Positions 49,708 to 58,777 of a stretch of 64,000 bases of DNA are shown here, piece by piece. This DNA is from Blastococcus xanthinilyticus (lineage in GTDB: Bacteria > Actinomycetota > Actinomycetes > Mycobacteriales > Geodermatophilaceae), in contig NZ_VNHW01000002.1 of the NCBI RefSeq assembly GCF_008124835.1, positions 1-64,000 on the forward strand. Direction: 5' to 3'. A program made the position numbers and the translations under genes. Position 1 is the first letter of the stretch, and each line of letters opens with the position of its first letter. Below the pieces are notes generated by a model. The model did not search any database. It saw only the letters and a list, made by a program, of their open reading frames with translations, and was not told the origin of the DNA.

Positions 49708-51294
49708 ATGTCCTGGAAGACCGAGACGGTTCCCGGCACGGACGGGCTGGTGTGCAGCATCGACCGGCTGGCCTCCGAGGCCGGGACGGCGGTGCTGCGG
49801 GCCGGTGGGAACGCGGTGGACGCGGCGATCGCGACCAGCGCGGCGCTGGCGGTCACCGCGCCGCACATGTGCGGGCTGGGCGGGGACCTGTTCGCGCTGG
49901 TCGGCGGCCCCGGGACCGGTTCGGCGGAGCCGCTGGTGCTCAACTCCTCGGGCCGGGCCGGGAGCGGGGCCGACCCGGACCGGATGCGCGCGGAGGGGCA
50001 CCGCACCATGCCTCTGGTGGCCGACGTGCGGAGCGCGCCGGTGCCGGGGTGCGTGGACGGCTGGGTCACCCTGCACGGCCGGCTCGGCCGGCTGCCCCTC
50101 GCCGACGTCCTGGCGCCGGCGGTCGAGCTGGCGGAGGCCGGCTTCCCGACGTCGCCGCTCCTCGCCGCCGCACTGCCCCGGCTGGCCGGCGTGACCGGGT
50201 GCGACGAGCTGGTGCGGTCCGGGGTCGCCGAGGGAGACCTCCTGCTGCGGCCGGGGCCCGCGCGGATGCTGCGCGCCGTCGCCGCCGAGGGGCGCGACGG
50301 CTTCTACGGCGGAGAGTTCGGGGAGCGGCTCCTGGAGGTGGGGGCCGGGGAGTACCTCCCCGAGGACCTGGCCCGGTCGCAGGCCGAGTGGGTGGACGGC
50401 CTGGCCCTGGACGTCTGGGGGCACCGCGTCTGGACCGTCCCGCCGAACTCGCAGGGCTACCTCGGGCTGGCCGGCGCGGGCATCGCCGAGCGGCTCGGGC
50501 TGCCCGCGGACCCCGACGACGGCGCCTGGGCCCACGCCACCGTGGAGGCCGCGCGGCTGGCCGGGTTCGACCGGCCGCAGCGCCTCTTCGACGGCGCGGA
50601 CGGCGCCGCGCTGATCGCCGCCGGCCGGCTGGACGAGCGCGCCGCGATGTTCGACCCCGAGCGTCCGGCGCGGCTGGGTGACCGCTACCGCGCCGGCGGC
50701 ACCATCTACCTGTGCGCGACCGACGCCGACGGCATGGGCGTCAGCCTGATCCAGTCCAACGCCAAGGGGTTCGGCTGCCACGTGGCGGTCCCGGGCACGG
50801 GCGTGCTCCTGCACAACCGCGGCCTCGGGTTCAGCCTCGAGGACGGGCACCCGGCCGAGTACCGGCCGGGCCGGCGCCCGCCGCACACGCTGGCTCCCGC
50901 ACTGGTGACCCGTCCCGACGGGTCCCTGCGGGCGGTGCTCGGCACGATGGGCGGGGACTCGCAGACCCAGGTCCTGCTCCAGATGCTGGCCCGGCTGCTC
51001 GTCGCCGGGCAGGACCCGGGCACCCTGCTCAGCGCTCCGCGCTGGGTCCTGGCGGTGGACGAGGGGACCGGCTTCAACGTGTGGGAGCGTCCCGACACGC
51101 ACCGGGTCCGCATCGAGGAGCACGCCCCCGCCTCCTGGCGGGCGGGCCTGGAGCAGCGCGGCCACGAGGTCGAGACGGCGGGCCGGGACCTGGTGGGGTT
51201 CGGGCACGCCCACCTCATCGAGCTCCCGCTGGACGGCCCGGCCCGCGGCGCGGCCGACCCGCGGGCGCTGGTCGGCGCCTGCTCGGCCGGCTGA
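49708..51294 (+). CDS. Gamma-glutamyltransferase-family Ntn hydrolase
   Basis: A 528-residue GGT-family protein. The nucleophile Thr after autoprocessing is expected at about residue 332 in GGTIYLCATD, giving a large and a small subunit. Early GGNAVDAAIATSAALAV and AVTAPHMCGLGGDLFALV, and the C-terminal LGTMGGDSQTQVLLQML, are family landmarks. No signal peptide is present, unlike exported GGT, so a cytoplasmic hydrolase such as an oxamate- or gamma-glutamylamide-type enzyme is more likely. It lies 98 bp after the amidase on the same strand. Confidence 0.9.
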   Translation: MSWKTETVPGTDGLVCSIDRLASEAGTAVLRAGGNAVDAAIATSAALAVTAPHMCGLGGDLFALVGGPGTGSAEPLVLNSSGRAGSGADPDRMRAEGHRTMPLVADVRSAPVPGCVDGWVTLHGRLGRLPLADVLAPAVELAEAGFPTSPLLAAALPRLAGVTGCDELVRSGVAEGDLLLRPGPARMLRAVAAEGRDGFYGGEFGERLLEVGAGEYLPEDLARSQAEWVDGLALDVWGHRVWTVPPNSQGYLGLAGAGIAERLGLPADPDDGAWAHATVEAARLAGFDRPQRLFDGADGAALIAAGRLDERAAMFDPERPARLGDRYRAGGTIYLCATDADGMGVSLIQSNAKGFGCHVAVPGTGVLLHNRGLGFSLEDGHPAEYRPGRRPPHTLAPALVTRPDGSLRAVLGTMGGDSQTQVLLQMLARLLVAGQDPGTLLSAPRWVLAVDEGTGFNVWERPDTHRVRIEEHAPASWRAGLEQRGHEVETAGRDLVGFGHAHLIELPLDGPARGAADPRALVGACSAG

Positions 51295-51318
51295 GCTCTC
51301 CCGGCGGGCAGGGGCGGC

Positions 51319-52551
51319 TCAGGTGTAGCCGGGCGCCCGCTCGGCCGGGGCGGTGTCCTCGGCCGAGCACGCCGACCGGAGATCGGCCAGCAGCGCGTCG
51401 ACCACCCGCTCGTGCCCCGCGGTGACGGTCAGGTGGATCGACTCGGGCGGCCCCTGGAGACCCATGGCCCACCCGCGGCGGCGCATGTCCTTCACGATCG
51501 CCGGGAGCGAGGGCCCGGCCGAGCCGAACGCCAGGAGGCTGGCGTCGGGGGCGCCGAGGACCTGCAGCCCGGGGATCCGCTCGATCCCGGCACGGATCTC
51601 ATCGGTGGCCGCCAGGGCCCGCCGGGTCAGGTCCTGGTAACCCTTCCGGCCCAGGTGCGTGAGCGCGGCCCACGCGGCGGCGATGGCCCCGCCCGGCCGG
51701 GTGCCCGCCACGTTCGGCGCCGCGTAGTGCCCGCCCGACCAGTCGTCGAAGACGAAGGGCTGGTGGGCGAAGTAGGACGGGTCCCGGTACAGCACGAGGG
51801 ACGCGCCCTTGGCCGCGTAGCCGAACTTGTGCAGGTCCACGGACATGGACGAGACACCGGCGACGGTGAAGTCGAAGGCGGGGACCGGGCGGCCCAGGTC
51901 CCGCACGAACGGCAGGAGCATGCCGCCGACGCACGCGTCCACGTGCAGGGGCACGTCGTGGTCGCCGGCGACCGCGGCCAGGTCCGCCACCGGGTCGACG
52001 ACCCCGTGGGGATAGGAGGGGGCGGAGGCCACGAGCAGCGCGGTGTCGTCGGCCACGGCCCGGTGCATCCGCTCCGGGTCGGCCCGCAGGCCGGCCGGGT
52101 CCACCGGCACCCGGGTGGTGGTCATGCCCAGCAGGTGCGCGGCCTTGCTGAACGCGGGGTGCGCCGACACCGGCAGGACGACCCGCGGCCGGGCGACCTC
52201 GGGGCGGCTGGCCAGCAGCGCGTCCCGGGCCGTCTTGACCGCCAGCAGGATGCTCTCCGACCCGCCGGAGGTCATGCTCCCGGCGGGCGCCGGGCAGCCG
52301 AGCAGGTCGCCGACCATCTCCAGCACGTCCCGCTCCATGCGGCCGAGGCTCGGGAACGCGGCGGGGCTCAGGCCGTTGGTCGAGAAGCCGGCCAGGTAGG
52401 CGTCCTGGAGGAGCTCCTCCAGCGCCTCGCCGGCGTGGTAGACGTAGGCGAAGGCGCGTCCGTCCCGCCAGCCGATGTCCTCGTGCTGGAGCTGCTCGAT
52501 CCGCCCGAGGACCTCGGACGCGTCGGTGCCCGATGCCGGGAACGCTGCCAT
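51319..52551 (-). CDS. PLP-dependent decarboxylase/sphingosine-phosphate-lyase-like
   Basis: A 410-residue fold-type I PLP protein. MTSGGSESILLAVKTAR and the PLP-Lys motif SSMSVDLHKFGYAAKG place it with group II decarboxylases and sphingosine-1-phosphate lyases. ATG at 52551 has GGAGG seven bases upstream. It is the only leftward gene within the island. The substrate could be an aromatic amino acid or an aminoalcohol phosphate; sequence alone does not tell. It is convergent with the GGT-family gene. Confidence 0.88.
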   Translation of the reverse strand: MAAFPASGTDASEVLGRIEQLQHEDIGWRDGRAFAYVYHAGEALEELLQDAYLAGFSTNGLSPAAFPSLGRMERDVLEMVGDLLGCPAPAGSMTSGGSESILLAVKTARDALLASRPEVARPRVVLPVSAHPAFSKAAHLLGMTTTRVPVDPAGLRADPERMHRAVADDTALLVASAPSYPHGVVDPVADLAAVAGDHDVPLHVDACVGGMLLPFVRDLGRPVPAFDFTVAGVSSMSVDLHKFGYAAKGASLVLYRDPSYFAHQPFVFDDWSGGHYAAPNVAGTRPGGAIAAAWAALTHLGRKGYQDLTRRALAATDEIRAGIERIPGLQVLGAPDASLLAFGSAGPSLPAIVKDMRRRGWAMGLQGPPESIHLTVTAGHERVVDALLADLRSACSAEDTAPAERAPGYT

Positions 52552-52713
52552 GGTGGTGCCTCCGTCGTCGGCCGGGGCCGTGCGTCGCCGCACTCCGCGC
52601 GCCCACGCTAGGGGAGGAACCGCACGTCGGCGCGGTGCCGGTCGCCCGATCGCTCCGGACCGGCGGCGTTGACGGGGCGGCTAGGTTCGCCTCCACCCGA
52701 CCCGGAGGCGATC

Positions 52714-54141
52714 GTGGACGTCGAGCTGTGCCACCTGCCCGCGGTCGAGCAGCGGTCGCTCCTCCGCTCCGGCGAGCTCTCCGCGCGGGAGCTGCTGGAG
52801 AACTCGCTGGCGCGCATCGAGCAGGTGAACCCGGTGCTCAACGCCGTCGTGACCCTCGATCCGGAGGGTGCACGCCGGCAGGCGGCCGCCGCGGACGAGG
52901 CCTTCGCGCACCGCCGGGAGCTGCGCCCGCTGCACGGGCTCGTGATGGCGCACAAGGACCTGCTGGCCACCGGCGGCATGCGCACCACGTGGGGGTGCCG
53001 GCTGTTCGCCGACCACGTCCCGGCGGCGGACGCGCACGCCGCCGCGCGCATGGCGCGGGCGGGGGCCGTCCGGGTCGGCAAGACCAACGTCCCCGAGTTC
53101 GGGCTCGGCTCGCACACCGTCAACCAGGTGTTCGGCAGCACCGGCAACCCCTACGCCCCCGACCGCAGCGCCGGGGGCTCCTCGGGTGGGGCCGCAGCGG
53201 CGCTGGCGGCCGGGATGGTCAGCCTCGCGGACGGCGGGGACATGGGCGGCTCCCTCCGCAACCCCGCGTCGTTCTGCAACGTGGTGGGCCTGCGCCCCCC
53301 GCCCGGGCGGGTCACGCAGGCTCCCGTGGAGCGGGGGAGCTGGCCCGACCTCGCCGTGCTGGGCCCGCTGGGCCGCACCGTGCGGGACACCGCCCTGCTG
53401 CACGGCGTCCTGAGCGGGTTCGACCCCGCGGACCCGAACTCGGTGCCCGGGACCGGTGAGGAGTTCCTCGCCCTCGCCGACGAGCCGGCCCGGGACCGCA
53501 TGCCCGGTCTCCGCGTCGGGTGGACGCCCGACCTGGGCGGCCTGCCGGTCGACCCGGAGGTCACCGCCGTCCTGGAGCGGGACGGACGGACCGCGTTCGA
53601 GCGCCTGGGCGCCTCGGTCGTGGACTGGGCGGCGGACTTCCGCGGTGCGGACGTCGCCTTCTCCACCATCCGGGCGTGGAGCGTCGCGGGCCGGTTCGGC
53701 GGGATGTACCGGGAGCACGCCGACGTCCTCGGCGCGAACCTGCGGACCAACGTCGAGGACGGCTTCCGGGTCACCGCCGAGGGGCTGTACCGGGCGGTCC
53801 AGGAGCAGTCGGCGGTCCGGGCGCGGGTGCTCGCGGCGCTGGACCGCGTCGACGTGCTGGCCATGCCCACCGTGCAGCTGCCGCCGTTCCCCGTCGACTG
53901 GGACTGGCCGCACGAGGTGGCCGGTCAGCCGCAGGAGCACTACCTGACGTGGATGCGGTCGTGCTGGTACATCACCCTCACCGGGCTCCCGGCGATCTCC
54001 CTGCCCTGCGGCTTCACCGCGGCCGGGCTGCCCGTCGGCATCCAGCTGGTCGGGCGCCCGTACGGCGAGGTGGAGCTGCTCCGCGTCGCGGCCTCGTTCG
54101 AGCTGGCGAACCCCGCGGGAGCGCGTCGTCCGGAGCTCTGA
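52714..54141 (+). CDS. Amidase signature family hydrolase (second copy)
   Basis: A 475-residue amidase, a paralogue of the gene starting at 48185. The triad is Lys in MAHKDL, cis-Ser in GGSSGGAAAALAAG and Ser in GGDMGGSLRNPA. The usual GSDGGGS loop reads GGDMGGS, an unusual sequence around the nucleophile, and WDWPHEVAGQPQEHY is specific to it. GGAGG lies six bases before the GTG at 52714. It is divergent from the PLP decarboxylase gene. Confidence 0.92.
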   Translation: MDVELCHLPAVEQRSLLRSGELSARELLENSLARIEQVNPVLNAVVTLDPEGARRQAAAADEAFAHRRELRPLHGLVMAHKDLLATGGMRTTWGCRLFADHVPAADAHAAARMARAGAVRVGKTNVPEFGLGSHTVNQVFGSTGNPYAPDRSAGGSSGGAAAALAAGMVSLADGGDMGGSLRNPASFCNVVGLRPPPGRVTQAPVERGSWPDLAVLGPLGRTVRDTALLHGVLSGFDPADPNSVPGTGEEFLALADEPARDRMPGLRVGWTPDLGGLPVDPEVTAVLERDGRTAFERLGASVVDWAADFRGADVAFSTIRAWSVAGRFGGMYREHADVLGANLRTNVEDGFRVTAEGLYRAVQEQSAVRARVLAALDRVDVLAMPTVQLPPFPVDWDWPHEVAGQPQEHYLTWMRSCWYITLTGLPAISLPCGFTAAGLPVGIQLVGRPYGEVELLRVAASFELANPAGARRPEL

Positions 54142-54181
54142 CCGCCCGGGCGGGTGCCGGCTCCCGGCGCCCGTCAGACCC

Positions 54182-54210
54182 TGGTGATTATTCCGGACGA
54201 GTGATATAAA
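54182..54210 (+). promoter_or_regulatory. Promoter of ald
   Basis: TGGTGA (54182-54187), 17 bp, then TATAAA (54205-54210) make a good sigma-70-type promoter in an AT-rich stretch that contrasts with the surrounding GC. A TGATTATTCCGGACG sequence here resembles TGATATACCGGACG at the next promoter (55450). Confidence 0.65.
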
Positions 54211-54276
54211 ACCCGCACCGGTCGCCGCGGATGCCGACCGCTCGCCAGCTCCTTCCCCGGTGCACGAGGAGTCCCG

Positions 54277-55401
54277 TTGAGAGTCGGAGTTCCCAAGGAA
54301 GTCAAGGACAACGAGTTCCGCGTGGCCCTCACGCCGGCCGGTGCCCACGAGCTCGTGGCCCGCGGCCACGACGTGCACGTGGAGACCGGCGCGGGGGTGG
54401 GCTCCGGGCTGGCCGACGAGGAGTACCTCGGCGCGGGGGCGAAGATCCACGACGCCGACGACGTGTGGGCGCAGTCCGAGCTGGTGCTGAAGGTCAAGGA
54501 GCCGGTGGCGTCCGAGTACTCCCGGATGCGCCGCGGGCAGACGCTCTTCACGTTCCTCCACCTCGCGGCCTCCCGCGCCTGCACCGAGGCCCTGCTGGAC
54601 TCGGGGATCGACTCGATCGCCTACGAGACCGTGCAGCGTGCCGACCGCTCCCTGCCGCTGCTGGCGCCGATGTCCGAGGTGGCCGGGCGGCTGGCGGCCC
54701 AGGTCGGCGCCTACCACCTGATGCGGCACAGCGGCGGGGCGGGCGTCCTCATGGGTGGGGTGCCCGGCGTCGCGCCCGCGAAGGTGGTGGTGATCGGCGC
54801 GGGCGTCTCCGGCCTGAACGCCACCTCCATCGCGGTGGGCATGCACGCCGACGTCGAGTTGCTCGATCTGGACGCCGACCGCCTCCGGGCGGCCGACGCG
54901 CTGTACCGCGGGCGGGTGCGGACGACGAGCTCCAACGCCTACGAGATCGCCCGGGCCGTCGCCGGGGCCGACCTGGTCATCGGCGCGGTACTGGTGCCCG
55001 GAGCCCGCGCGCCACGCCTGGTGGACAACGCCCAGGTGGCCGGCATGAAGCCCGGCAGCGTGCTGGTGGACATCTCGATCGACCAGGGCGGCTGCTTTGA
55101 GGACTCCCGGCCGACGACGCACGCCGACCCCACCTACCCCGTGCACGGCTCGCTCTTCTACTGCGTCGCCAACATGCCGGGGTCGGTCCCGTCGACGTCC
55201 ACCCGTGCGCTGACGAACGCGACCCTGCGCTACGTCCTCGCCCTCGCCGACAAGGGCACCCGCCGGGCGGTGGTGGAGGACCCGGAACTGGCCGCGGGGG
55301 TCAGCACCGTCGCCGGCGCCCTGGTGGCCGGGACCGTCGCCGAGGCCCACGCCCTGCCCGTCGCCGAGCTCGGTGCGGTGCTGCCCGGCGCGTCCTCCTA
55401 G
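54277..55401 (+). CDS. ald: Alanine dehydrogenase
   Basis: A 374-residue NAD-dependent enzyme interconverting alanine and pyruvate plus ammonia. N-terminal VGVPKEVKDNEFRVALTP, catalytic Lys in VLKVKEP, His in FTFLHLAA and the Rossmann loop VVVIGAGVSGLNA are intact; EVAGRLAAQVGAYHLM is diagnostic of Ald. It starts at TTG 54277 with GAGGAG nine bases upstream, a weak start codon. It has its own strong promoter. Next to a class-III aminotransferase, it can recycle the alanine formed when pyruvate is the amino acceptor. Confidence 0.95.
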   Translation: MRVGVPKEVKDNEFRVALTPAGAHELVARGHDVHVETGAGVGSGLADEEYLGAGAKIHDADDVWAQSELVLKVKEPVASEYSRMRRGQTLFTFLHLAASRACTEALLDSGIDSIAYETVQRADRSLPLLAPMSEVAGRLAAQVGAYHLMRHSGGAGVLMGGVPGVAPAKVVVIGAGVSGLNATSIAVGMHADVELLDLDADRLRAADALYRGRVRTTSSNAYEIARAVAGADLVIGAVLVPGARAPRLVDNAQVAGMKPGSVLVDISIDQGGCFEDSRPTTHADPTYPVHGSLFYCVANMPGSVPSTSTRALTNATLRYVLALADKGTRRAVVEDPELAAGVSTVAGALVAGTVAEAHALPVAELGAVLPGASS

Positions 55402-55448
55402 CGCCACGCGGGCGCGGTCACGCGACCCCGTACCGGCACGCTGAACCC

Positions 55449-55478
55449 TTGATATACCGGACGCCCGGCCAATATAGT
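55449..55478 (+). promoter_or_regulatory. Promoter of the transketolase operon
   Basis: TTGATA (55449-55454), 18 bp, TATAGT (55473-55478), followed by a 5' UTR of about 40 bases and the GAAGGA ribosome site of the first transketolase gene. It is among the most consensus-like promoters in the window. Confidence 0.7.
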
Positions 55479-55523
55479 CACCTCGATCCCGCACCCCGGT
55501 GCGGGCGACCGAAGGAACGAGCC

Positions 55524-56402
55524 ATGAGTCTCAGCACGGTCCGGCCGGCGACGGCCGCCGCGAGCCCCGAATCGCTCGCGCAGAAGGCGATGTTCATCCG
55601 GCTCGAGACGGTGCGGCTGAGCCGGATCGCCGGGGCGGGCCACTACTCCGCCGTCTTCTCCGCCGCGGAGCTCCTGGCCGCGCTGTACTACTCCGAGCTG
55701 CGGGTGGATCCGCGCAACCCGCGCGACCCCGGCCGCGACCGCTTCGTGCTGAGCAAGGGGCACGCCGCGATCGGCCTCTACCCGGTCCTGGCCGACCTCG
55801 GGTTCTTCGAGCCGGCCCTGCTGGACGACTACACGCGGCTGGGCAGCGCGTTCGGTGACCACCCGGACATGAAGAAGATCCCCGGCATCGACTTCAGCTC
55901 CGGCTCCCTCGGGCACGGGCTCTCCGTCGGCTTCGGCATGGCGATGGCCGGCCGGATGTCGGGGGCGGACTACCGCACCTGGGTGATGCTCGGCGACGGG
56001 GAGCTGGCGGAGGGCCAGATCTGGGAGGCGGCCATGTCGGCCGGGCACTACGGGCTCGGGCGGCTGCGGGCGGTGGTGGACGTGAACCAGCTCGGCATCG
56101 ACGGCTTCACGAAGGACGTCATGACGGTGGAGCCGATCGCCGCGCGGTTCGAGTCGTTCGGCTGGGAGACCCGGCGCATCGACGGGCACGACCTGCCCGG
56201 CATCCTGGCCGCCTTCGCGAGCCTGCCGGACGCCGACCGGGGCCGGCCGCAGTGCATCATCGCCGACACGGTCAAGGGCCGGGGCGTGCGCCGGATGGAG
56301 CTGAGCCCCGACTGGCACGTCGGGAACCTGGTCGGGGCCGACTACGACGACGTCGTCGCGGAGCTGTCGGCCGGCCTCTCGGACGGCGGGACCCCCCGAT
56401 GA
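55524..56402 (+). CDS. Transketolase, N-terminal (ThDP pyrophosphate-binding) subunit
   Basis: A 292-residue separate alpha-type subunit of a split transketolase. It contains RFVLSKGHAAIGLYPVLAD, SGSLGHGLSVGFGMAM, and the ThDP/Mg motif MLGDGELAEGQIWEAAM with VDVNQLGIDG supplying the metal-binding Asn. The partner subunit follows with a four-base overlap. Split enzymes are common in catabolic pathways (for example apiose or aminosugar routes), not in housekeeping pentose phosphate metabolism. Confidence 0.92.
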   Translation: MSLSTVRPATAAASPESLAQKAMFIRLETVRLSRIAGAGHYSAVFSAAELLAALYYSELRVDPRNPRDPGRDRFVLSKGHAAIGLYPVLADLGFFEPALLDDYTRLGSAFGDHPDMKKIPGIDFSSGSLGHGLSVGFGMAMAGRMSGADYRTWVMLGDGELAEGQIWEAAMSAGHYGLGRLRAVVDVNQLGIDGFTKDVMTVEPIAARFESFGWETRRIDGHDLPGILAAFASLPDADRGRPQCIIADTVKGRGVRRMELSPDWHVGNLVGADYDDVVAELSAGLSDGGTPR

Positions 56403-57418
56403 GCGAGTGGCAGGACCAGTCGGAGATCTTCAACGGGACGGCGGACACCGCGCTCAAGGACGCGCGGTCGGCCGACGGCAACGACCGGCGCGGGACGACC
56501 GCCTTCGTCTTCGGCGACGAGCTGGCCGACATCGCCGACCGGGACCCCCGCGTCGCGGTGCTCACCGCCGACCTGGCCCGCTCGAACCGGGCCGTGGACT
56601 TCCAGGGGCGGCACCCCGAGCGGTTCGTCAACGTGGGGATCGCCGAGAAGAACATGATCACCGCGGCCGCGGGCATGGCCTCGTGCGGGTACGTCCCCTT
56701 CGCGGCGACCTTCGCCTCGTTCGCCGCGCTGCTGGGCTGCGAGCAGATCCGCACCGACTGCGCGTACCCGCGGATGCCGGTCCGCGTCGTCGGACACCAC
56801 TCCGGCATGTCGATGGGCTTCTACGGCACCAGTCACCACAGCCTCGAGGACCTCGGCATCATGCGGACGATCGCCGACCTCACCGTCGTGTGCGCCACGG
56901 ACGAGAACCACCTGCGGGCCGTGCTGCGCGCGTCGATGGACCACCCCGGCGCGATGTACATCCGGCTCGGGCGCGGACGCGATCCGGAGGTCTACCCCAC
57001 CGTCCCGGAGATCGTCTTCGGCCGCTCGATCCGGCTGCGCGAGGGCAGCGACCTCACGATCCTCGCCACGGGCTCGACCGTCCGCCCGGCGCTCGACGCC
57101 GCCGCCCTGCTGGCCGACGACGGCTACTCCACCCGCGTCGTCGACATGTTCACGGTCAGCCCGCTGGACAAGGACGAGGTCGTCGCCTCCGCGGCGGCGA
57201 CCGGCGCGGTGCTCACCGTGGAGGAGCACAACGTCACCAACGGCCTCGGGACGGCGGTCGCGGAGACGCTCTTCGAAGCCGGCGTCTCCGGGTCCCGGTT
57301 CAAGCGCCTGGGAGTACCCGACGAGCACGTGATCCTCGGCCCACCCGCAGCCCTCTACGCGCACTACCAGCTCGATGCGACCGGCATCGCCACCCAAGCG
57401 AAAGAGTTGATGAGATGA
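56399..57418 (+). CDS. Transketolase, C-terminal subunit
   Basis: A 339-residue beta-type subunit carrying the pyrimidine-binding and C-terminal domains. The cofactor-activating Glu is in NVGIAEKNMITAAAGMA, and GHHSGMSMGFYGTSHHSLEDLGIMRT is split here for reading. It overlaps the N-terminal subunit (ATGA) and the next gene, so expression is tightly coupled. Together they transfer two-carbon ketol units between phosphosugars; the donor here is unknown. Confidence 0.92.
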   Translation: MSEWQDQSEIFNGTADTALKDARSADGNDRRGTTAFVFGDELADIADRDPRVAVLTADLARSNRAVDFQGRHPERFVNVGIAEKNMITAAAGMASCGYVPFAATFASFAALLGCEQIRTDCAYPRMPVRVVGHHSGMSMGFYGTSHHSLEDLGIMRTIADLTVVCATDENHLRAVLRASMDHPGAMYIRLGRGRDPEVYPTVPEIVFGRSIRLREGSDLTILATGSTVRPALDAAALLADDGYSTRVVDMFTVSPLDKDEVVASAAATGAVLTVEEHNVTNGLGTAVAETLFEAGVSGSRFKRLGVPDEHVILGPPAALYAHYQLDATGIATQAKELMR

Positions 57419-58656
57419 CGCAGGTCCTCGCCGCCCGCACGGCGGATGCCGCCCTCCGCGCACGGGCCGGCTCGGTGATCCCCGGTGGCATGTACGGGCA
57501 CATGAACGTGGCGGGCATGCCCGACGCCTTCCCGCAGTTCTTCACGGCCGGCGAGGGCAGCCGGCTGTGGGACGCCGACGGGAACGAGTACATCGACTTC
57601 ATGTGCGGCTGGGGGCCGGTCGTCCTCGGGCGGAAGGACCCGGCCGTCGAGGCCGCGGTCCGCGCCCAGCTGGACACCGGGGACCTTCTCGACGGCCCCT
57701 CGCCGGTGATGGTCGACCTGGCGGAGCTGCTGGTCGAGGTGGTCCCGCACGCGGACTGGGCCATGCTGGCGAAGAACGGCACCGACGCCACGACCGCCTG
57801 CGTCACGATCGCCCGGGCCTCGACCGGGCGGCGGAAGATCCTCATCGCCACCGGCGGCTACCACGGCGCGATCCCGTGGTGCACGCCCCGGGCCGGCGGG
57901 GTGCTGCCCGAGGACCGGGCGCACCTGGGGTACTTCGAGTACAACGACGTCGCGTCGCTGGAGGCCGCCGTCGCCGAGGCCGGGAACGACCTGGCCGGCA
58001 TCATCATCGCGCCGGTGCGCCAGGAGCTCGCGCGCGACCAGGAGATGGCCACCGTCGAGTTCGCCCGCGCCATCCGGACGATCTGCGACCGCACCGGCGC
58101 GGTCATGATCCTCGACGACGTGCGGTGCGGCTTCCGCCTGGACCTCGGCGGGAGCTGGGAGCCGCTCGGCGTCCAGCCGGACCTCGCCGCCTGGTCCAAG
58201 GCCATCGCCAACGGGTACTCGCTCGCGGCGATCACCGGCCGGGACAGCCTGCGCCAGGGCGCGACGGGCATCTACATCACCGGGTCGTTCTGGTACTCGG
58301 CGGTGTCCATGGCGGCGTCGATCGCCACGCTGACCCAGCTGCGGGACACCGACGCGCTGGCGCGGATGGCCGACGCGGGCCGGCGGCTGCGCGACGGGCT
58401 GGCCATCCAGGCGGCGGCCCACGGCTTCGCCGTGCGGCAGACCGGGCCGGTCCAGATGCCGCTGATGCGCTTCGCGGACGACACCGCGGACTCCACGCTG
58501 GCCCGGATCTGGACGAACGAGGCGGTCAAGCGGGGCGTGTACCTGCACCCGGTGCACAACTGGTTCGTCAGCGCCGCCCACACCCCGGAGGACGTCGACC
58601 AGGCGCTGGAGCGGACCGACGACGCCTTCGCCGAGCTCAGCCGCCTCGTGGGCTGA
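57415..58656 (+). CDS. Class-III aminotransferase (GSA-aminotransferase-like)
   Basis: A 413-residue PLP enzyme of fold type I, class III. The PLP-Lys is in LAAWSKAIANGYSLAAITG; the Asp that contacts PLP is in MILDDVRCGFRLDLGG. MLAKNGTDATTACVTIAR is the phosphate-binding loop. GSA-like family members act on amino-aldehydes, amino-sugars or beta-amino acids. Here it is in an operon with transketolase and upstream of an aldolase, suggesting amine removal from a sugar-like substrate. The ATG overlaps the preceding stop by four bases. Confidence 0.9.
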   Translation: MTQVLAARTADAALRARAGSVIPGGMYGHMNVAGMPDAFPQFFTAGEGSRLWDADGNEYIDFMCGWGPVVLGRKDPAVEAAVRAQLDTGDLLDGPSPVMVDLAELLVEVVPHADWAMLAKNGTDATTACVTIARASTGRRKILIATGGYHGAIPWCTPRAGGVLPEDRAHLGYFEYNDVASLEAAVAEAGNDLAGIIIAPVRQELARDQEMATVEFARAIRTICDRTGAVMILDDVRCGFRLDLGGSWEPLGVQPDLAAWSKAIANGYSLAAITGRDSLRQGATGIYITGSFWYSAVSMAASIATLTQLRDTDALARMADAGRRLRDGLAIQAAAHGFAVRQTGPVQMPLMRFADDTADSTLARIWTNEAVKRGVYLHPVHNWFVSAAHTPEDVDQALERTDDAFAELSRLVG

Positions 58657-58777
58657 CCCGGCGGGGGAGGCCGGGCGGGAACGGGCCGCCCGGCTCCGGC
58701 GCGACCGAACCGAGATGCAGGCGGGCGTCCCGATCCCCGGGTGCCCGAGAGCCCCGGCACGAGGATGGCGAGCAGCG

